Shown one piece after another: positions 9,293 through 19,000 of a DNA stretch of 64,000 bases; positions within the stretch are counted from its first letter, which is position 1, and each line of letters begins with the position of its first letter. Below the pieces are notes generated by a model. That model was given only the letters and a program-made list of their open reading frames with translations. It was not told the origin of the DNA and did not search any database. A program made the position numbers and the translations under genes. The stretch comes from JAFDYH01 sp049840875 (GTDB lineage Bacteria > Bacteroidota > Bacteroidia > Chitinophagales > Chitinophagaceae), in assembly GCA_049840875.1 (NCBI GenBank), contig JASGJE010000011.1, forward strand, positions 1,116,001-1,180,000, in the 5' to 3' direction.

Positions 9293-10699
9293 TTATGCAA
9301 TAGCCGGAAAAAGAGAATTATCTTTTTTATTTGGAGACTTGCTTTTTACTTTTGAAAGAATGGCTTCAAGTAACGGAAGCATTTTATTCAGTCCTTTTGT
9401 TTTGATCATGAAATTCCAAAGTGGTTCAAATTTTTTCCAACCACCCGAATAGGCAAAATGTTTGACAATCTGCTTTACCGTATCATGCTGCAGACTTGCT
9501 TTTGTGATATTTGACCAACTATAAAATGAACGATAAGCCCAATCGTATCCTTCTTTCAATTCTTCTGCAGACAAACCGGTAGTTTTATATACTACATGCC
9601 TCGTATCATAGAGGTTCCAATCATCATGAAGTATTCGGTTTTGTTGTTTCATATTCTCGTACAACCTTGTGCCGGGGTAAGGCGTTAGTATATGATAAGT
9701 AGATGTCGTAAGAGCATTTTCTACGCCCCAATCAACAGTGCGTTTAAATACATCCTTATCATCATCATCTAATCCAAATACAAAACTGCCGTTAATCATA
9801 ATACCGAGAGAATGCAATCGCTTAATCGCTTGCTCATAACTCTTTCCAAGGTTTTGTTTTTTATTGCTTTGAGAAAGATTCGACTGACTCAATGTTTCGA
9901 AACCAACAAATACACTTCGAAGTCCGGCGTCAGCGGCCTTTTCAATTAAATCTCCGCGCAGTATTGCGTCAATTGTTGAGGCTCCCTGAAAAACACGATT
10001 CATTCCTTTCATACCTTCGAAGAGAGCTGAAGAAAATTTTTGATTTCCCAATAAATGATCATCAAGAAAGTAAAGATGTCGTCCCGGTAATCTGTCTATT
10101 TCTGCCAATGCAGCATCTACACGTTGCGTGTAAAATGATTTGCCACCTTCAAAAAAAGCGTCCTTATAACAAAAATCGCAGTGATGCGGGCATCCTCTTG
10201 ATACTACAATGGAATTTGGAACCAAATAAAGTTGTCGTTTAATCAGATCTCGCCTTACCGGTGGTATATCTCCAATATCACGTTTCGTATTTTCATAAAC
10301 CTTTTTGTAGATTTTCTTTCTGAAATCTTTTAAAAATTGAGGAAATGTATCTTCTCCCGGTCCGATGAAAATACTGTCAGCATGCAGGGATGCTTCATGC
10401 GGTAAAGAACTTACATGTAAGCCGCCAAGACAGACGTAAACTCCTTTTTTTCGATAGTGGTCTGCAAGAGCATAAGCTCTCTTTGCATTGGTAATGTAAA
10501 CCTGTATTATCACTAATTCCGGCGTATCTGTAGTTATTATCTCCTCTACGTGCTCATCCTGTAACACTATTTCGTCCATCGAGTCACAATACGCCGCAAG
10601 AGTTGCCAATCCAAGAGGAGGAAACAAAGAATATTTGATCGGCCTCCAGAAAGGACTTTTAGCCTCCATAAGCGCAGGTAGAATCATTTTAATTTTCAT
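9293..10699 (-). CDS. B12-binding domain radical SAM protein
   Basis: A 468-residue protein with an N-terminal cobalamin-binding-type Rossmann domain (~1-125, including KYSLFPPLGLATLAAYC and CLGGLHVSSLP) and a radical SAM core. The 4Fe-4S motif is C170-x3-C174-x2-C177 (SRGCPHHCDFCYKD). Downstream come the BATS-like strands FVGFETLS, FVFGLDDDD and TPYPGTRLYENM. This domain order is the B12-dependent radical SAM class, which includes methyltransferases and ring-modifying enzymes. The substrate is unknown. It lies in a likely operon between small membrane proteins and creD, which hints at lipid or envelope modification, but that is inference. Confidence 0.88.
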   Translation of the reverse strand: MKIKMILPALMEAKSPFWRPIKYSLFPPLGLATLAAYCDSMDEIVLQDEHVEEIITTDTPELVIIQVYITNAKRAYALADHYRKKGVYVCLGGLHVSSLPHEASLHADSIFIGPGEDTFPQFLKDFRKKIYKKVYENTKRDIGDIPPVRRDLIKRQLYLVPNSIVVSRGCPHHCDFCYKDAFFEGGKSFYTQRVDAALAEIDRLPGRHLYFLDDHLLGNQKFSSALFEGMKGMNRVFQGASTIDAILRGDLIEKAADAGLRSVFVGFETLSQSNLSQSNKKQNLGKSYEQAIKRLHSLGIMINGSFVFGLDDDDKDVFKRTVDWGVENALTTSTYHILTPYPGTRLYENMKQQNRILHDDWNLYDTRHVVYKTTGLSAEELKEGYDWAYRSFYSWSNITKASLQHDTVKQIVKHFAYSGGWKKFEPLWNFMIKTKGLNKMLPLLEAILSKVKSKSPNKKDNSLFPAIA

Positions 10700-10758
10700 A
10701 AACCTTTTGCGTATTTCTTGTTTTATAAATAAGTTGCTTCATAAGATTTTCACTATCA

Positions 10759-11214
10759 TCAATATTTTGGATCTTCTTTCCCAGGTTCGGATTGGCTTGA
10801 ATGATAAGTCATGAAAAGTTGCTCAAATTGTTTATAGCGAAATGAGATTGATACAATTGTTGCCAGGTATGCTGGCCAGAACATAAAATAGGTTTGGGCA
10901 TCAAGCGCACTTTCGACAAAAAGCATTGCAAGACTGACAATATTGATTATAACAGCAATTAACGCAGAGATATACCAAAGCGCTAATTTCTCATATAGCG
11001 TATAGCTTGTTGTAGCAATGAAATGCAGGAACACGTAACTGATAAAAAGGGACGGTGAAGCTATAATACTTGCAATGAAAGGTATTATGAGCATAGACAA
11101 ACTGAAGAAATTCAGATGTAGTTCGCCATAGCCGGTTATAAACTCATAGGTCGCAAAACCACAAAGTGTAATAACAATTGCCAGCGCCCAAGAATAAAAA
11201 ACGTACCTGAACAT
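10759..11214 (-). CDS. Hypothetical four-helix membrane protein
   Basis: A 151-residue protein with four predicted membrane helices (about 7-26, 38-68, 80-100 and 108-125) and a polar C-terminal tail ending in QSEPGKEDPKY. I do not recognise the family. Its start lies 5 bases after the stop of the upstream membrane protein (11220-11696), so the two are almost certainly co-transcribed. Both lie downstream of the palindromic operator at 11706-11724 and upstream of the radical SAM and creD genes. Confidence 0.7.
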   Translation of the reverse strand: MFRYVFYSWALAIVITLCGFATYEFITGYGELHLNFFSLSMLIIPFIASIIASPSLFISYVFLHFIATTSYTLYEKLALWYISALIAVIINIVSLAMLFVESALDAQTYFMFWPAYLATIVSISFRYKQFEQLFMTYHSSQSEPGKEDPKY

Positions 11215-11219
11215 TTTTA

Positions 11220-11696
11220 TTAATTTTCTTTTTTCTGATTTTCCAAACGCTTAATACCATTTAAAACAATCTTTAACGGTATTAATCCAATCACTCCAAA
11301 ACTGCAATCAATCAATCGCCAGCCAACCGGAATACTTCTGAAATAACCTGCTATCATTGCGAAGGGGATAATCAATACACAGGCAATCATTCCGAATTCA
11401 ATCACCCATTTATTCTTAACAGGATTTCTTAATGGTCCAATGAATAAAATCGCAAGAACAATATGTGCAAAGGCGAGCCAATCATAACCATACGCTATGA
11501 AAGGATATTTGATATTGGTCTCGTAAACTCCCTGGTAAACTGTATGAAGCCAACGGCCTAACGCGGAATCGGTGGAAAAATATTCGCACAACAAGCCCAA
11601 TTCTGTTTCGGCTGGTATAGCGGTAATACCACTTAGTGCAAGCGTAATCATGAAGAAGATGATCCAGCCTTTAATTTTTTTGTGTTGATTATTCAT
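11220..11696 (-). CDS. Hypothetical membrane protein, first gene downstream of the 11706-11724 palindrome
   Basis: A 158-residue protein with an N-terminal helix (KIKGWIIFFMITLALSGI) and three further hydrophobic helices. The pattern (WLAFAHIVLAILFIGPLRNP, then GMIACVLIIPFAMIAGYF) recurs in Bacteroidota hypothetical proteins, but I do not recognise a named family. The frame allows a start at 11720, but those first codons would run through the palindrome at 11706-11724. The ATG at 11696 (MNNQHKKIKG), 9 bases after the palindrome, is the better start. It heads a run of four minus-strand genes ending with creD. Confidence 0.7.
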   Translation of the reverse strand: MNNQHKKIKGWIIFFMITLALSGITAIPAETELGLLCEYFSTDSALGRWLHTVYQGVYETNIKYPFIAYGYDWLAFAHIVLAILFIGPLRNPVKNKWVIEFGMIACVLIIPFAMIAGYFRSIPVGWRLIDCSFGVIGLIPLKIVLNGIKRLENQKKEN

Positions 11697-11705
11697 TTTT
11701 AAAAG

Positions 11706-11724
11706 TACTTTGTATTTCAAAGTA
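11706..11724. promoter_or_regulatory. Palindromic operator candidate, copy 1
   Basis: A perfect inverted repeat with 7-base arms, TACTTTG and CAAAGTA, around a 5-base spacer (TATTT on the plus strand). It lies 9 bases before the ATG of the minus-strand gene starting at 11696. A second copy with the same arms and spacing is at 12782-12798, and both are preceded by TTT on the minus strand. The winged-helix regulator gene lies between the two copies. Binding by that regulator is inferred from placement and symmetry. Confidence 0.7.
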
Positions 11725-11739
11725 AAATGATAAAAAAAA

Positions 11740-12039
11740 TTATTTTACCCCTTTAATCATATTTTCCAAAGCAGCGATATGGTCTAAAAACGCTTTTTCA
11801 CCTGCTTTGGTAATTGCATAAGTTGTATTTGTCTTTCGTCCGATAAATCCTTTGTGTACTTTGATATAGCCATTCTCTTCAAGATTTACAAGGTGTGTAG
11901 CCAGATTGCCATCCGTCACCTCCAGCATTTGCTTCAGGTCATTGAAATTAATTTCCTCATTCACCATCAGGACACTCATCACCCCGAGGCGTATGCGGCT
12001 TTCAAACACTTTATTTAAACCATTGATCGGATTCTTCAT
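11740..12039 (-). CDS. Winged-helix transcriptional regulator (HTH_34 / MarR-like)
   Basis: A 99-residue single-domain winged-helix DNA-binding protein. The recognition region LKQMLEVTDGNLATHLVNLEENGYI is followed by the wing KGFIGRKTNTTYAITKAGEKAF, typical of the small HTH_34 regulators of Bacteroidota and Archaea. There is no sensor domain. It follows the 219-residue-frame membrane protein gene by 84 bases and lies between two copies of an ACTTTG-N5-CAAAGT palindrome, each just ahead of a start codon. The simplest reading is that it represses both its own unit and the unit leading to creD. Confidence 0.88.
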   Translation of the reverse strand: MKNPINGLNKVFESRIRLGVMSVLMVNEEINFNDLKQMLEVTDGNLATHLVNLEENGYIKVHKGFIGRKTNTTYAITKAGEKAFLDHIAALENMIKGVK

Positions 12040-12123
12040 ACCCCTATCCCCTAAAGGGGAATATTAGTTTTCATTTACAAATTGAATTCCAAGCCAAGGC
12101 TTTTCTAAATCCTTTTTGGCAAC

Positions 12124-12774
12124 TTAGACAGTCTTTCGTTCATACTTCCACCACATCACAATGCCATAAATGATATGCAGAACGCCAAAACCAACTGCCC
12201 AAAAATATAAACCATTGCCAAGCCATTCCATGTTTATTATCCCCAATACTATTTCGCAATACCCGAGATAACGGATATCTGTAAACGTATACTTGCTCGA
12301 GTTAACGAGAGCCAGTCCATAAAAAATAAGCGACGAAGGCGCTACGAATTTCCACTCATCATATTGGAGCATCGCAAGGATGAATAATCCACCAGCGGCC
12401 AACGGAATTATCATATTCCAGAATAATCGTCGGGATGTGTGATTCCATAATGATACTCCCTGGCTTCCTGCCTTTCTCCATGTAAAGTAAAAAGCAGACA
12501 GAAACGCTGCAGCAAACACTCCAGCCGCCAATAACAGTAACCGGATTTTTAGATCTGCAAATTCAGTATCAGAATAAGAATCTCTCGTATTATAACGGCC
12601 ATAATATCCGTGAAATATTGCAAAATGGGCGATGGCCGCGCCGACAAGGGCGCAAATACCGGCTGAAACGCCGCTCAAGCCACTCAATGAAATAAACCGG
12701 CTTGATCGTTCCATCAGCCGTTTAATGTCTTTTACATCTTGTAAAGTATCCGTAGGTTGGTCTTGCGCATGCAT
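12124..12774 (-). CDS. Hypothetical membrane protein paired with the winged-helix regulator
   Basis: A 216-residue membrane protein. The N-terminus is cytoplasmic-looking (DVKDIKRLMERSSRFISLSG) and is followed by five or six membrane helices in pairs (FISLSGLSGVSAGICALVGA, LLLLAAGVFAAAFLSAFYF, and others). The family is unnamed to me; similar proteins sit beside HTH_34 regulators in other Bacteroidota. The frame has a GTG at 12783, but this codon overlaps the palindrome at 12782-12798, so I use the ATG at 12774 (MHAQDQPTD), 7 bases after it. It is the first gene of a two-gene unit with the regulator. Confidence 0.75.
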   Translation of the reverse strand: MHAQDQPTDTLQDVKDIKRLMERSSRFISLSGLSGVSAGICALVGAAIAHFAIFHGYYGRYNTRDSYSDTEFADLKIRLLLLAAGVFAAAFLSAFYFTWRKAGSQGVSLWNHTSRRLFWNMIIPLAAGGLFILAMLQYDEWKFVAPSSLIFYGLALVNSSKYTFTDIRYLGYCEIVLGIINMEWLGNGLYFWAVGFGVLHIIYGIVMWWKYERKTV

Positions 12775-12781
12775 AGAAAGC

Positions 12782-12798
12782 ACTTTGAATTACAAAGT
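12782..12798. promoter_or_regulatory. Palindromic operator candidate, copy 2
   Basis: An inverted repeat with 6-base arms, ACTTTG and CAAAGT, around a 5-base spacer (AATTA), matching copy 1 at 11706-11724 in both arms and spacing. It ends 7 bases before the ATG of the minus-strand gene at 12774. The minus strand reads TTTACTTTG into the palindrome, as at copy 1. Confidence 0.7.
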
Positions 12799-12926
12799 AA
12801 ATAAGAAAATACCAGGTTTTCAAAATTTTTCTACAGCTTTTTTTCCGGCCTATATTTGAACTGAAGCATTTTGCTACAAAATAGCAGATTGCTGTAGCAT
12901 AACTACCAATCTAAATTGACAATTCC

Positions 12927-13418
12927 ATGAACTCAACCGATGATTTAAATTCCAAATCTGTGATCACTTCATCACGATTGCTTTCATTCCCTGTTCACAT
13001 TGTATATGAAGCATGGACTAACCCGGGTCATCTTAGTAAATGGTGGGGGCCAAAAGACTTCACAAACACGTTTAATACATTCGACTTGCGCCCGGGTGGC
13101 AAATGGAGTTTCATCATGCATAGCCCGGAAGGCGGCAATTTTATCAATGAATGTGAGTTTACCAATATTCAAAGAAATTCATTACTTGCGTGGAAGCGTT
13201 TCTCACAGCCTTTATTCTGTATTGAAGTGCACTTCCAGGAAATTTCAGCGAATGAAACGAATATTATTTTCAACATGATTTTTGATGATCCTGATCTTTA
13301 TAAAAAGATTTTAGCATTCACGCCAGAAAAAAATGAAGAAAATTTCGACAGGCTGGAAGCCGAACTGGCTAAAGTGACTGAAAACAACGATCAGAGAATT
13401 AATCATAGCTCAGTATAA
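12927..13418 (+). CDS. SRPBCC (AHSA1/START-like) family protein
   Basis: A 163-residue single-domain protein of the AHSA1 branch of the SRPBCC superfamily. The family hallmarks are clear: SFPVHIVYEAWTNPGHLSKWWGP at residues ~21-43, the DLRPGGKWSFIMHSPEG strand pair, and the C-terminal helix with FTPEKNEENFDRLEAELAK. Such proteins form a hydrophobic ligand cavity; no reaction can be assigned. It diverges from the regulated membrane-protein operon. Confidence 0.88.
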   Translation: MNSTDDLNSKSVITSSRLLSFPVHIVYEAWTNPGHLSKWWGPKDFTNTFNTFDLRPGGKWSFIMHSPEGGNFINECEFTNIQRNSLLAWKRFSQPLFCIEVHFQEISANETNIIFNMIFDDPDLYKKILAFTPEKNEENFDRLEAELAKVTENNDQRINHSSV

Positions 13419-13529
13419 ATAGTTAAAAGGTTAAAAAATAAGGCAAGAAATTAACAGATATACCAGCTATTAATCTCTGTGAAAACCAAATTCCTCTGGT
13501 GTTTCGTCCCTATTTTTGTGCTTTGGCTT

Positions 13530-16014
13530 ATGGATAAGTTCGACTAGAATTGTTTTTATTTTAATCGGAGCGTTCACTTTCACCCTTAGCGCTTTCTCTC
13601 AGCAAAAGGTAATAACCGGCATCGTAAAAGATTTTCATAGCGATGAGCGGGTTCCGTTCGCATCGGTTTACTTTCAAAATACAACTGTCGGTAAACTAAC
13701 AGACTCTTCAGGTACCTTTTCGTTTTACCTGGATAAGTGGCCATCTGATACTTTACTGATCACTTGTGTTGGCTATCAACCTTACAAATTATTTATTCCT
13801 GCAGATAAAGATTCTTTCCTGCTGGAAATACCGATGGACAGAGGTACATTTAATGAAGGCGTTCGTGTTAAAACAAAAGTGAACAAGGGATTATTACTCT
13901 GGAGGAAAATAGTGCAGAACAAACCTCGCAATGATCGCTATCGATTTTCGAATTTCTCCTACGAACTATACAACAAACTTGAACTGGACATAAAAAATTT
14001 CAAGTTCGGCATTACCAAATTAAAGCCGTTTAAACCTGTCAATAAAATTATCACTCAGTACATGGATACCACGTCGGAGGGAAAAAGCTACCTGCCGACT
14101 TATCTCACTGAGACATTATCCGATTATTATTACCAGAAAAAACCACTGAAACGAAGAGAAGAAATCAAAGCCGTCAATACAAACGGAGTAAAAAATGAAA
14201 GCATCGTGCAGTTTCTTGGCGGAATGGATCAGAATGTAAATGTGTATGCCAACTTCATACCCGTATTCGATAAACAATTTGTAAGTCCGGCAAGCGACAA
14301 CGGTGATTTCTATTATAACTATAGTGTAAGAGACACGCAGGTTATTGGCAAAAACCGGTACTATCATTTGATATTCGTACCAAGAAGAACAGGCACCAAT
14401 ACATTCGAAGGAGATTGCTGGGTGCATGCTGGCACATTTGCGATACAGAAAATGAATATGCGCCTCGGCAAGGAAGCAAACATTAATCATATTGACAACC
14501 TGAGCCTGATACAAGAGTATGCATTGATCAATGATTCCACCTGGTTTCTTGCAAAAGATAAATTCGTCGCGGATGGATCATTGTTTGGTAAAAATTTTCC
14601 GGGAGCTATAGGGCGAAAAACAACTACCTACAGAGATGTTGTTGTAAATGATTCGTCTGTTATAAAAGAACTATCAAAAAATAAAATACTTGAAGAGGTT
14701 GTCACGATTCCCGGCGCTATGGAAAAAGGGCGGGAATTTTGGGATACATCGCGGCACGAAGAATTAACGGCAACTGAAAAAGGTATTATCGCGATGATTG
14801 ATACGCTACGTAATGCACCGGAGTTTAAGAAACTTACTAATACTATTGAGTTTATCGCTACCGGGTATATGGACATCGGCAACTTGCAAATCGGTCCGTG
14901 GTACAACTGGTTTACTTATAACACCCAGGAACATTTCCGAATGCGATTTGATCTTGGTAGTAATAAAGGATTCAATAAACATTTCTGGTGGCATGGTTAT
15001 GTCGCATATGGATTTGGTGATAGAAAGTTCAAGGGACAAGGTGAATTATTCTATCTACCTAAAAAACATCCACGGTTATATTTATACGGCGAGTACCTGC
15101 AAGACTATGATTTCGGGCAAAGCTATTATGGCGAAGTTTCAACCGATAACATTTTCGCCGTTGCGGCAAGAAAGCCTAATATTCCGATCAAGTTCATGAA
15201 GATTACTGAGCAACGTTTTGAATTTTTCAATGAAACAAGGTCGGGGTTCTCCACATTGTTTACTGCGAAACACAAAACATGGCTACCAGTACGAAATTTA
15301 ATTTCCGAAGATTCTTTTGCGACGATAAAGGGCCGTAACCCATTTACCACTACCGAAGCTTCACTACGCATTCGCTTCGCCTACCTTGAAAAATTTTTAG
15401 AAAATACATTCTTCCGGACAAGCCTTGGCAGCCCCTATCCCATTGGCGAATTCACCATTTCACATGGCTTTGCAGGTATATTAAATAGCGGATACAATTA
15501 TACAAAAATATCAGGAAGCATATCTGACTATATTAAAGTTCCCCCATTCGGCGCTATTTCTTTCCAGGCCTATGCAGGAAAAACATTTGGCACCTTACCT
15601 TATGTGTTGTTGGATGTTGCTCCTGGTAATGAATTGTATTATTACAATAATTACGCCTTCAATACAATGAATAAATACGAATTTATTCATGACCGTTTTG
15701 CCGGGGTCAATTTTGAACACAACCTGGGCAACAGTATTTTTAAGGTTATCACACCGAAACTCAAGCTCAGGCAATTCTGGACGGCAAAAGCATTATGGGG
15801 AAGTTTAAGTGATGCTAATTATCAATTTAATTTTAAGCAAGGGAATAACTTTCAAACGCTCAACGGTAAAACTTATCTTGAACTTGGTACCGGTATCGAT
15901 AATATTCTGAAAGTTTTCCGGGTCGATTTTGTATGGCGTCTTCTGCCAAGACCATTACCAGCCGAAACAAGCAGAAAGTTTGGAATATTCGGAAGCTTCC
16001 GGTTGTCATTCTGA
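13530..16014 (+). CDS. DUF5686 family outer-membrane protein with carboxypeptidase-like N-terminal domain (frameshift at start)
   Basis: An ~825-residue protein. A signal peptide (VFILIGAFTFTLSAFSQ) is followed by a CarboxypepD_reg-like/CNA-B fold (~20-110: VITGIVKDFHSDERVPFASV, LTDSSGTFSFYL, ITCVGYQPY) and then a long DUF5686 region ending in beta-strands, consistent with an outer-membrane barrel. The long frame begins only at a TTG (13516) giving MCFGLWISSTRIVF. The ATG at 13530 (ATG GAT AAG TT) is in another frame, and deleting one T at 13539-13540 joins them to give MDKSTRIVFIL, a normal signal-peptide start. A one-base insertion is therefore likely. The 3' end overlaps the convergent TraB/GumN gene by 9 bases. 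Confidence 0.85.
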
Positions 16015-19000
16015 CGACTTATACCATTCGGGATGTTCTTTCATCAATTTTTCTCTTTCCGCAATAAAGCTGTTAAACAATTCATTCAACGACTCAGCTG
16101 AAAAAGTTTTGTCATAATATAAACCCGAAATACTTACACTGGTTTTTATATTCCTGTTATCGCTGATACTATATGGCCCGGCCACGCCGAGATAAGATGT
16201 CTGCTCATCACTATCCTCACCATAGACAATCTTATAGAGATAAAATTTCTGCTTGCTTCCATTGAAATTAATCACCCGTTCACTTTTGTATTCAATAGAG
16301 GAAGGCTCATCATCATCCTCTGTTCCCGCGCTGTACATTTCAGATTCAGCGAAATATCGCTGCGTAAGATATTTCAAAGGGAAAGATTTTTCTTTCTTTA
16401 TTTTCTTCAATTCATCATAAAAATCAGTTCTGGTACTTTTATCCTCTGCAAGCTTATTGATTTCTGCTACATCAGCAGTTTGATTGTTCTTTAATAACGC
16501 AATGACAGCCGCTTTCTTTAAATCCTTGTTCTTCATTTTCTGAAATTGCTGCAACAATTGATTGCTTCGCGTATCATTAAACTTCCCTAATAATTCTACC
16601 AGATCAGTATACTCACCTCCTTCGTATTCATCATTTGTTTTGCGAAGACTTTTTAAGACTGTATCAGCACTATGTTGAAAATTATTTTTATATGGAGAAA
16701 TTATATTCATAGCAATTTTGTTGCTATCCAATAGCCTGTTTGTATTGTAAACTACCCCGTCCCACAAATATTTATTTCCACTCAGTTTGAGGTATTCCGG
16801 ATATAATGATTGTGCCAATTCCATTGAATCGGAAATACGATAGGTAAAGTCGTAATAAACGTCTGCAATCGCCGGCGGATTTTCAATCAGTAATTTTTTA
16901 AAAAGATCATAAGAATATTTTGTCTTGTTTTCCGCAAGCAGCCTCAATAATTTTCTTTTTATCTTATCATCTGTGCCCTCATAATTCATTCGTACAAAAT
17001 CAATCGTTGAACTGTCGGCCATACGGGAAATCGCGTTTTCTATAGTCCTGCTTACGCCATAGCCGATGCTATCATCAAGATAAGTTTTAAGCAATGCGCT
17101 ATGTAAAAGAGGAAGGTTGTTTTTGGAAAAGCTCACATCATCTATCACAGCTTTTGCTTTTCTGAACGTAGCAGTATCTTTTGAATTCACCGCACTCAAA
17201 AGCTTTTCCGCTTTATTTTCAAATACTGATGTTGTCTTTTGTTCATTCGTTACCGTGAAATCGTCGAAGAATTTTCTATGTCTATCATCATTTATATATT
17301 GAGAGGGAATAAAGCTCAACAGTGTATACAATGTATCGCCATTCAAAAATTCGCGAACAATTTTACGGTTATTATTACTGTGCAGGTAGATCAATCTCTC
17401 AATACCTTTCAGCTTACCATTAGTAGTCTGCCTGATGCTTATCGTTGAATCACGATATTGATATTTACTGATGCTGTATAAATCGCTGTCATTGTCATAC
17501 CACTTATATGGAGATATTGGATCTACAAATACCTGGTAGGAGATTGCTTCGTTTGGATTGTACGAAACAAATTTTTTCTTCACCGGCGTATCATCATCTT
17601 CTTCAAGAGTATCTTTTTTAATTTTTGTAAAAGGATAAGCTACGCTGCTGTAAAAACTTTCATCTTCAGAATATTGCTTTGATATCTCTGGATGTTTATA
17701 ATCCATAATGCGGAACGATTCAAAAAATTGCTTTGCGTCATCCTCTTTTGAAGCACCGCTGCTGCCAAACGTATGGAGCATGTAGATACGGTTGCCGCGG
17801 GTGATAGCCATAGTTTTGTAAAAAATATCTCCTTCTTTCGAATGACCATCAAATCGCATTGCAGGAAAACCTTTTAGAAGGAATTGTTCATTTTTTGTCG
17901 TGTCTTTTAAAACGCGGGCCATATTGCTTTTGATCTGTTCAAAGAATGAAGAATCACCATCGAGGAAATACCCTGGTTTAATATCCCTTATCTGAACCAT
18001 ATAATATAAACCGGCGTTTATATCGACACAGTCATAAACTATAACGTTCCAGTCGCTATTGCCCGAATTTTTCTCATAGGTCTTATTTTGTTTTGCTTTT
18101 CCTGGAAATGAAACTGAAAACGCCTTTTCTCCGGAGGTAAAATTGCTCCAGGCAGTTTGTTGTTTCTGTTGAATAGCATTTTTATTGATGGTAAATGATT
18201 TGAAATACCGGTCAATATCACCTGAAAACAAGGTTTGCTTTTTTTCATTACCCGCCATTACCATGTAAAGCACGTTGGCGTAACGCCACAGTTGCAATTT
18301 ATAAGAACCATAAATAGAATTGATAACACCTTCGACGCCATCCAGGCTATCTTTTCTTATCGTCGTTATGTTTGTTGGATAAGGATCGCCCATATTTTCG
18401 GCCATTGCTTTAAACGCATCTTCCAATTTACTGCTGTCCCTGTTAAATAACGTTTGTCCTACCATGTAGTAGGTCATCGTTGTTATATCTATGTCCACTT
18501 TCATCTTCACCAGTTCACCAAACAGATTGAAGTCTGTAGCCTGCTCAGGCATATCTACATGATATAAATTATTTTGCCCGGTTACCGTTTGCCAGGGTAA
18601 GACTTCCAATTTCGCCGCATATTTTTCAGGTGAAACACGATTTGAAGAGTAAACAGGCTCCACAGTAAATCCATTTCTTTTCAAAAGATTAATTACTCCT
18701 GAATCACCAGGCAGATGTCCTGCACCTACGGCAAAAAAGAAACTATGAATATGTGAAAGGCTATCCATTCTGCGGGCCATTTTGATATTTCTTTGCCGAA
18801 ACATTTTATCCTGTAGTTGTTCAGGCATCCCTCGCTTACTGAAATCTTCTATTCTGTTCAGGTCTTGCGCCATATAACTTTTGGCCATGTCTTCCATGGT
18901 AAAGCGTAATTTTTCATCCGTCGCAAGAAAATCTGAAGTATCCAGTTTATTTCCCAGTTCATCAAGAAGTCCGAGTTGATCCTGCACATCTTCTACGGCA

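Noticed and set aside
12984..13172. Minus-strand frame inside the SRPBCC gene
   Set aside because: A shadow of a conserved plus-strand gene with clear family motifs.
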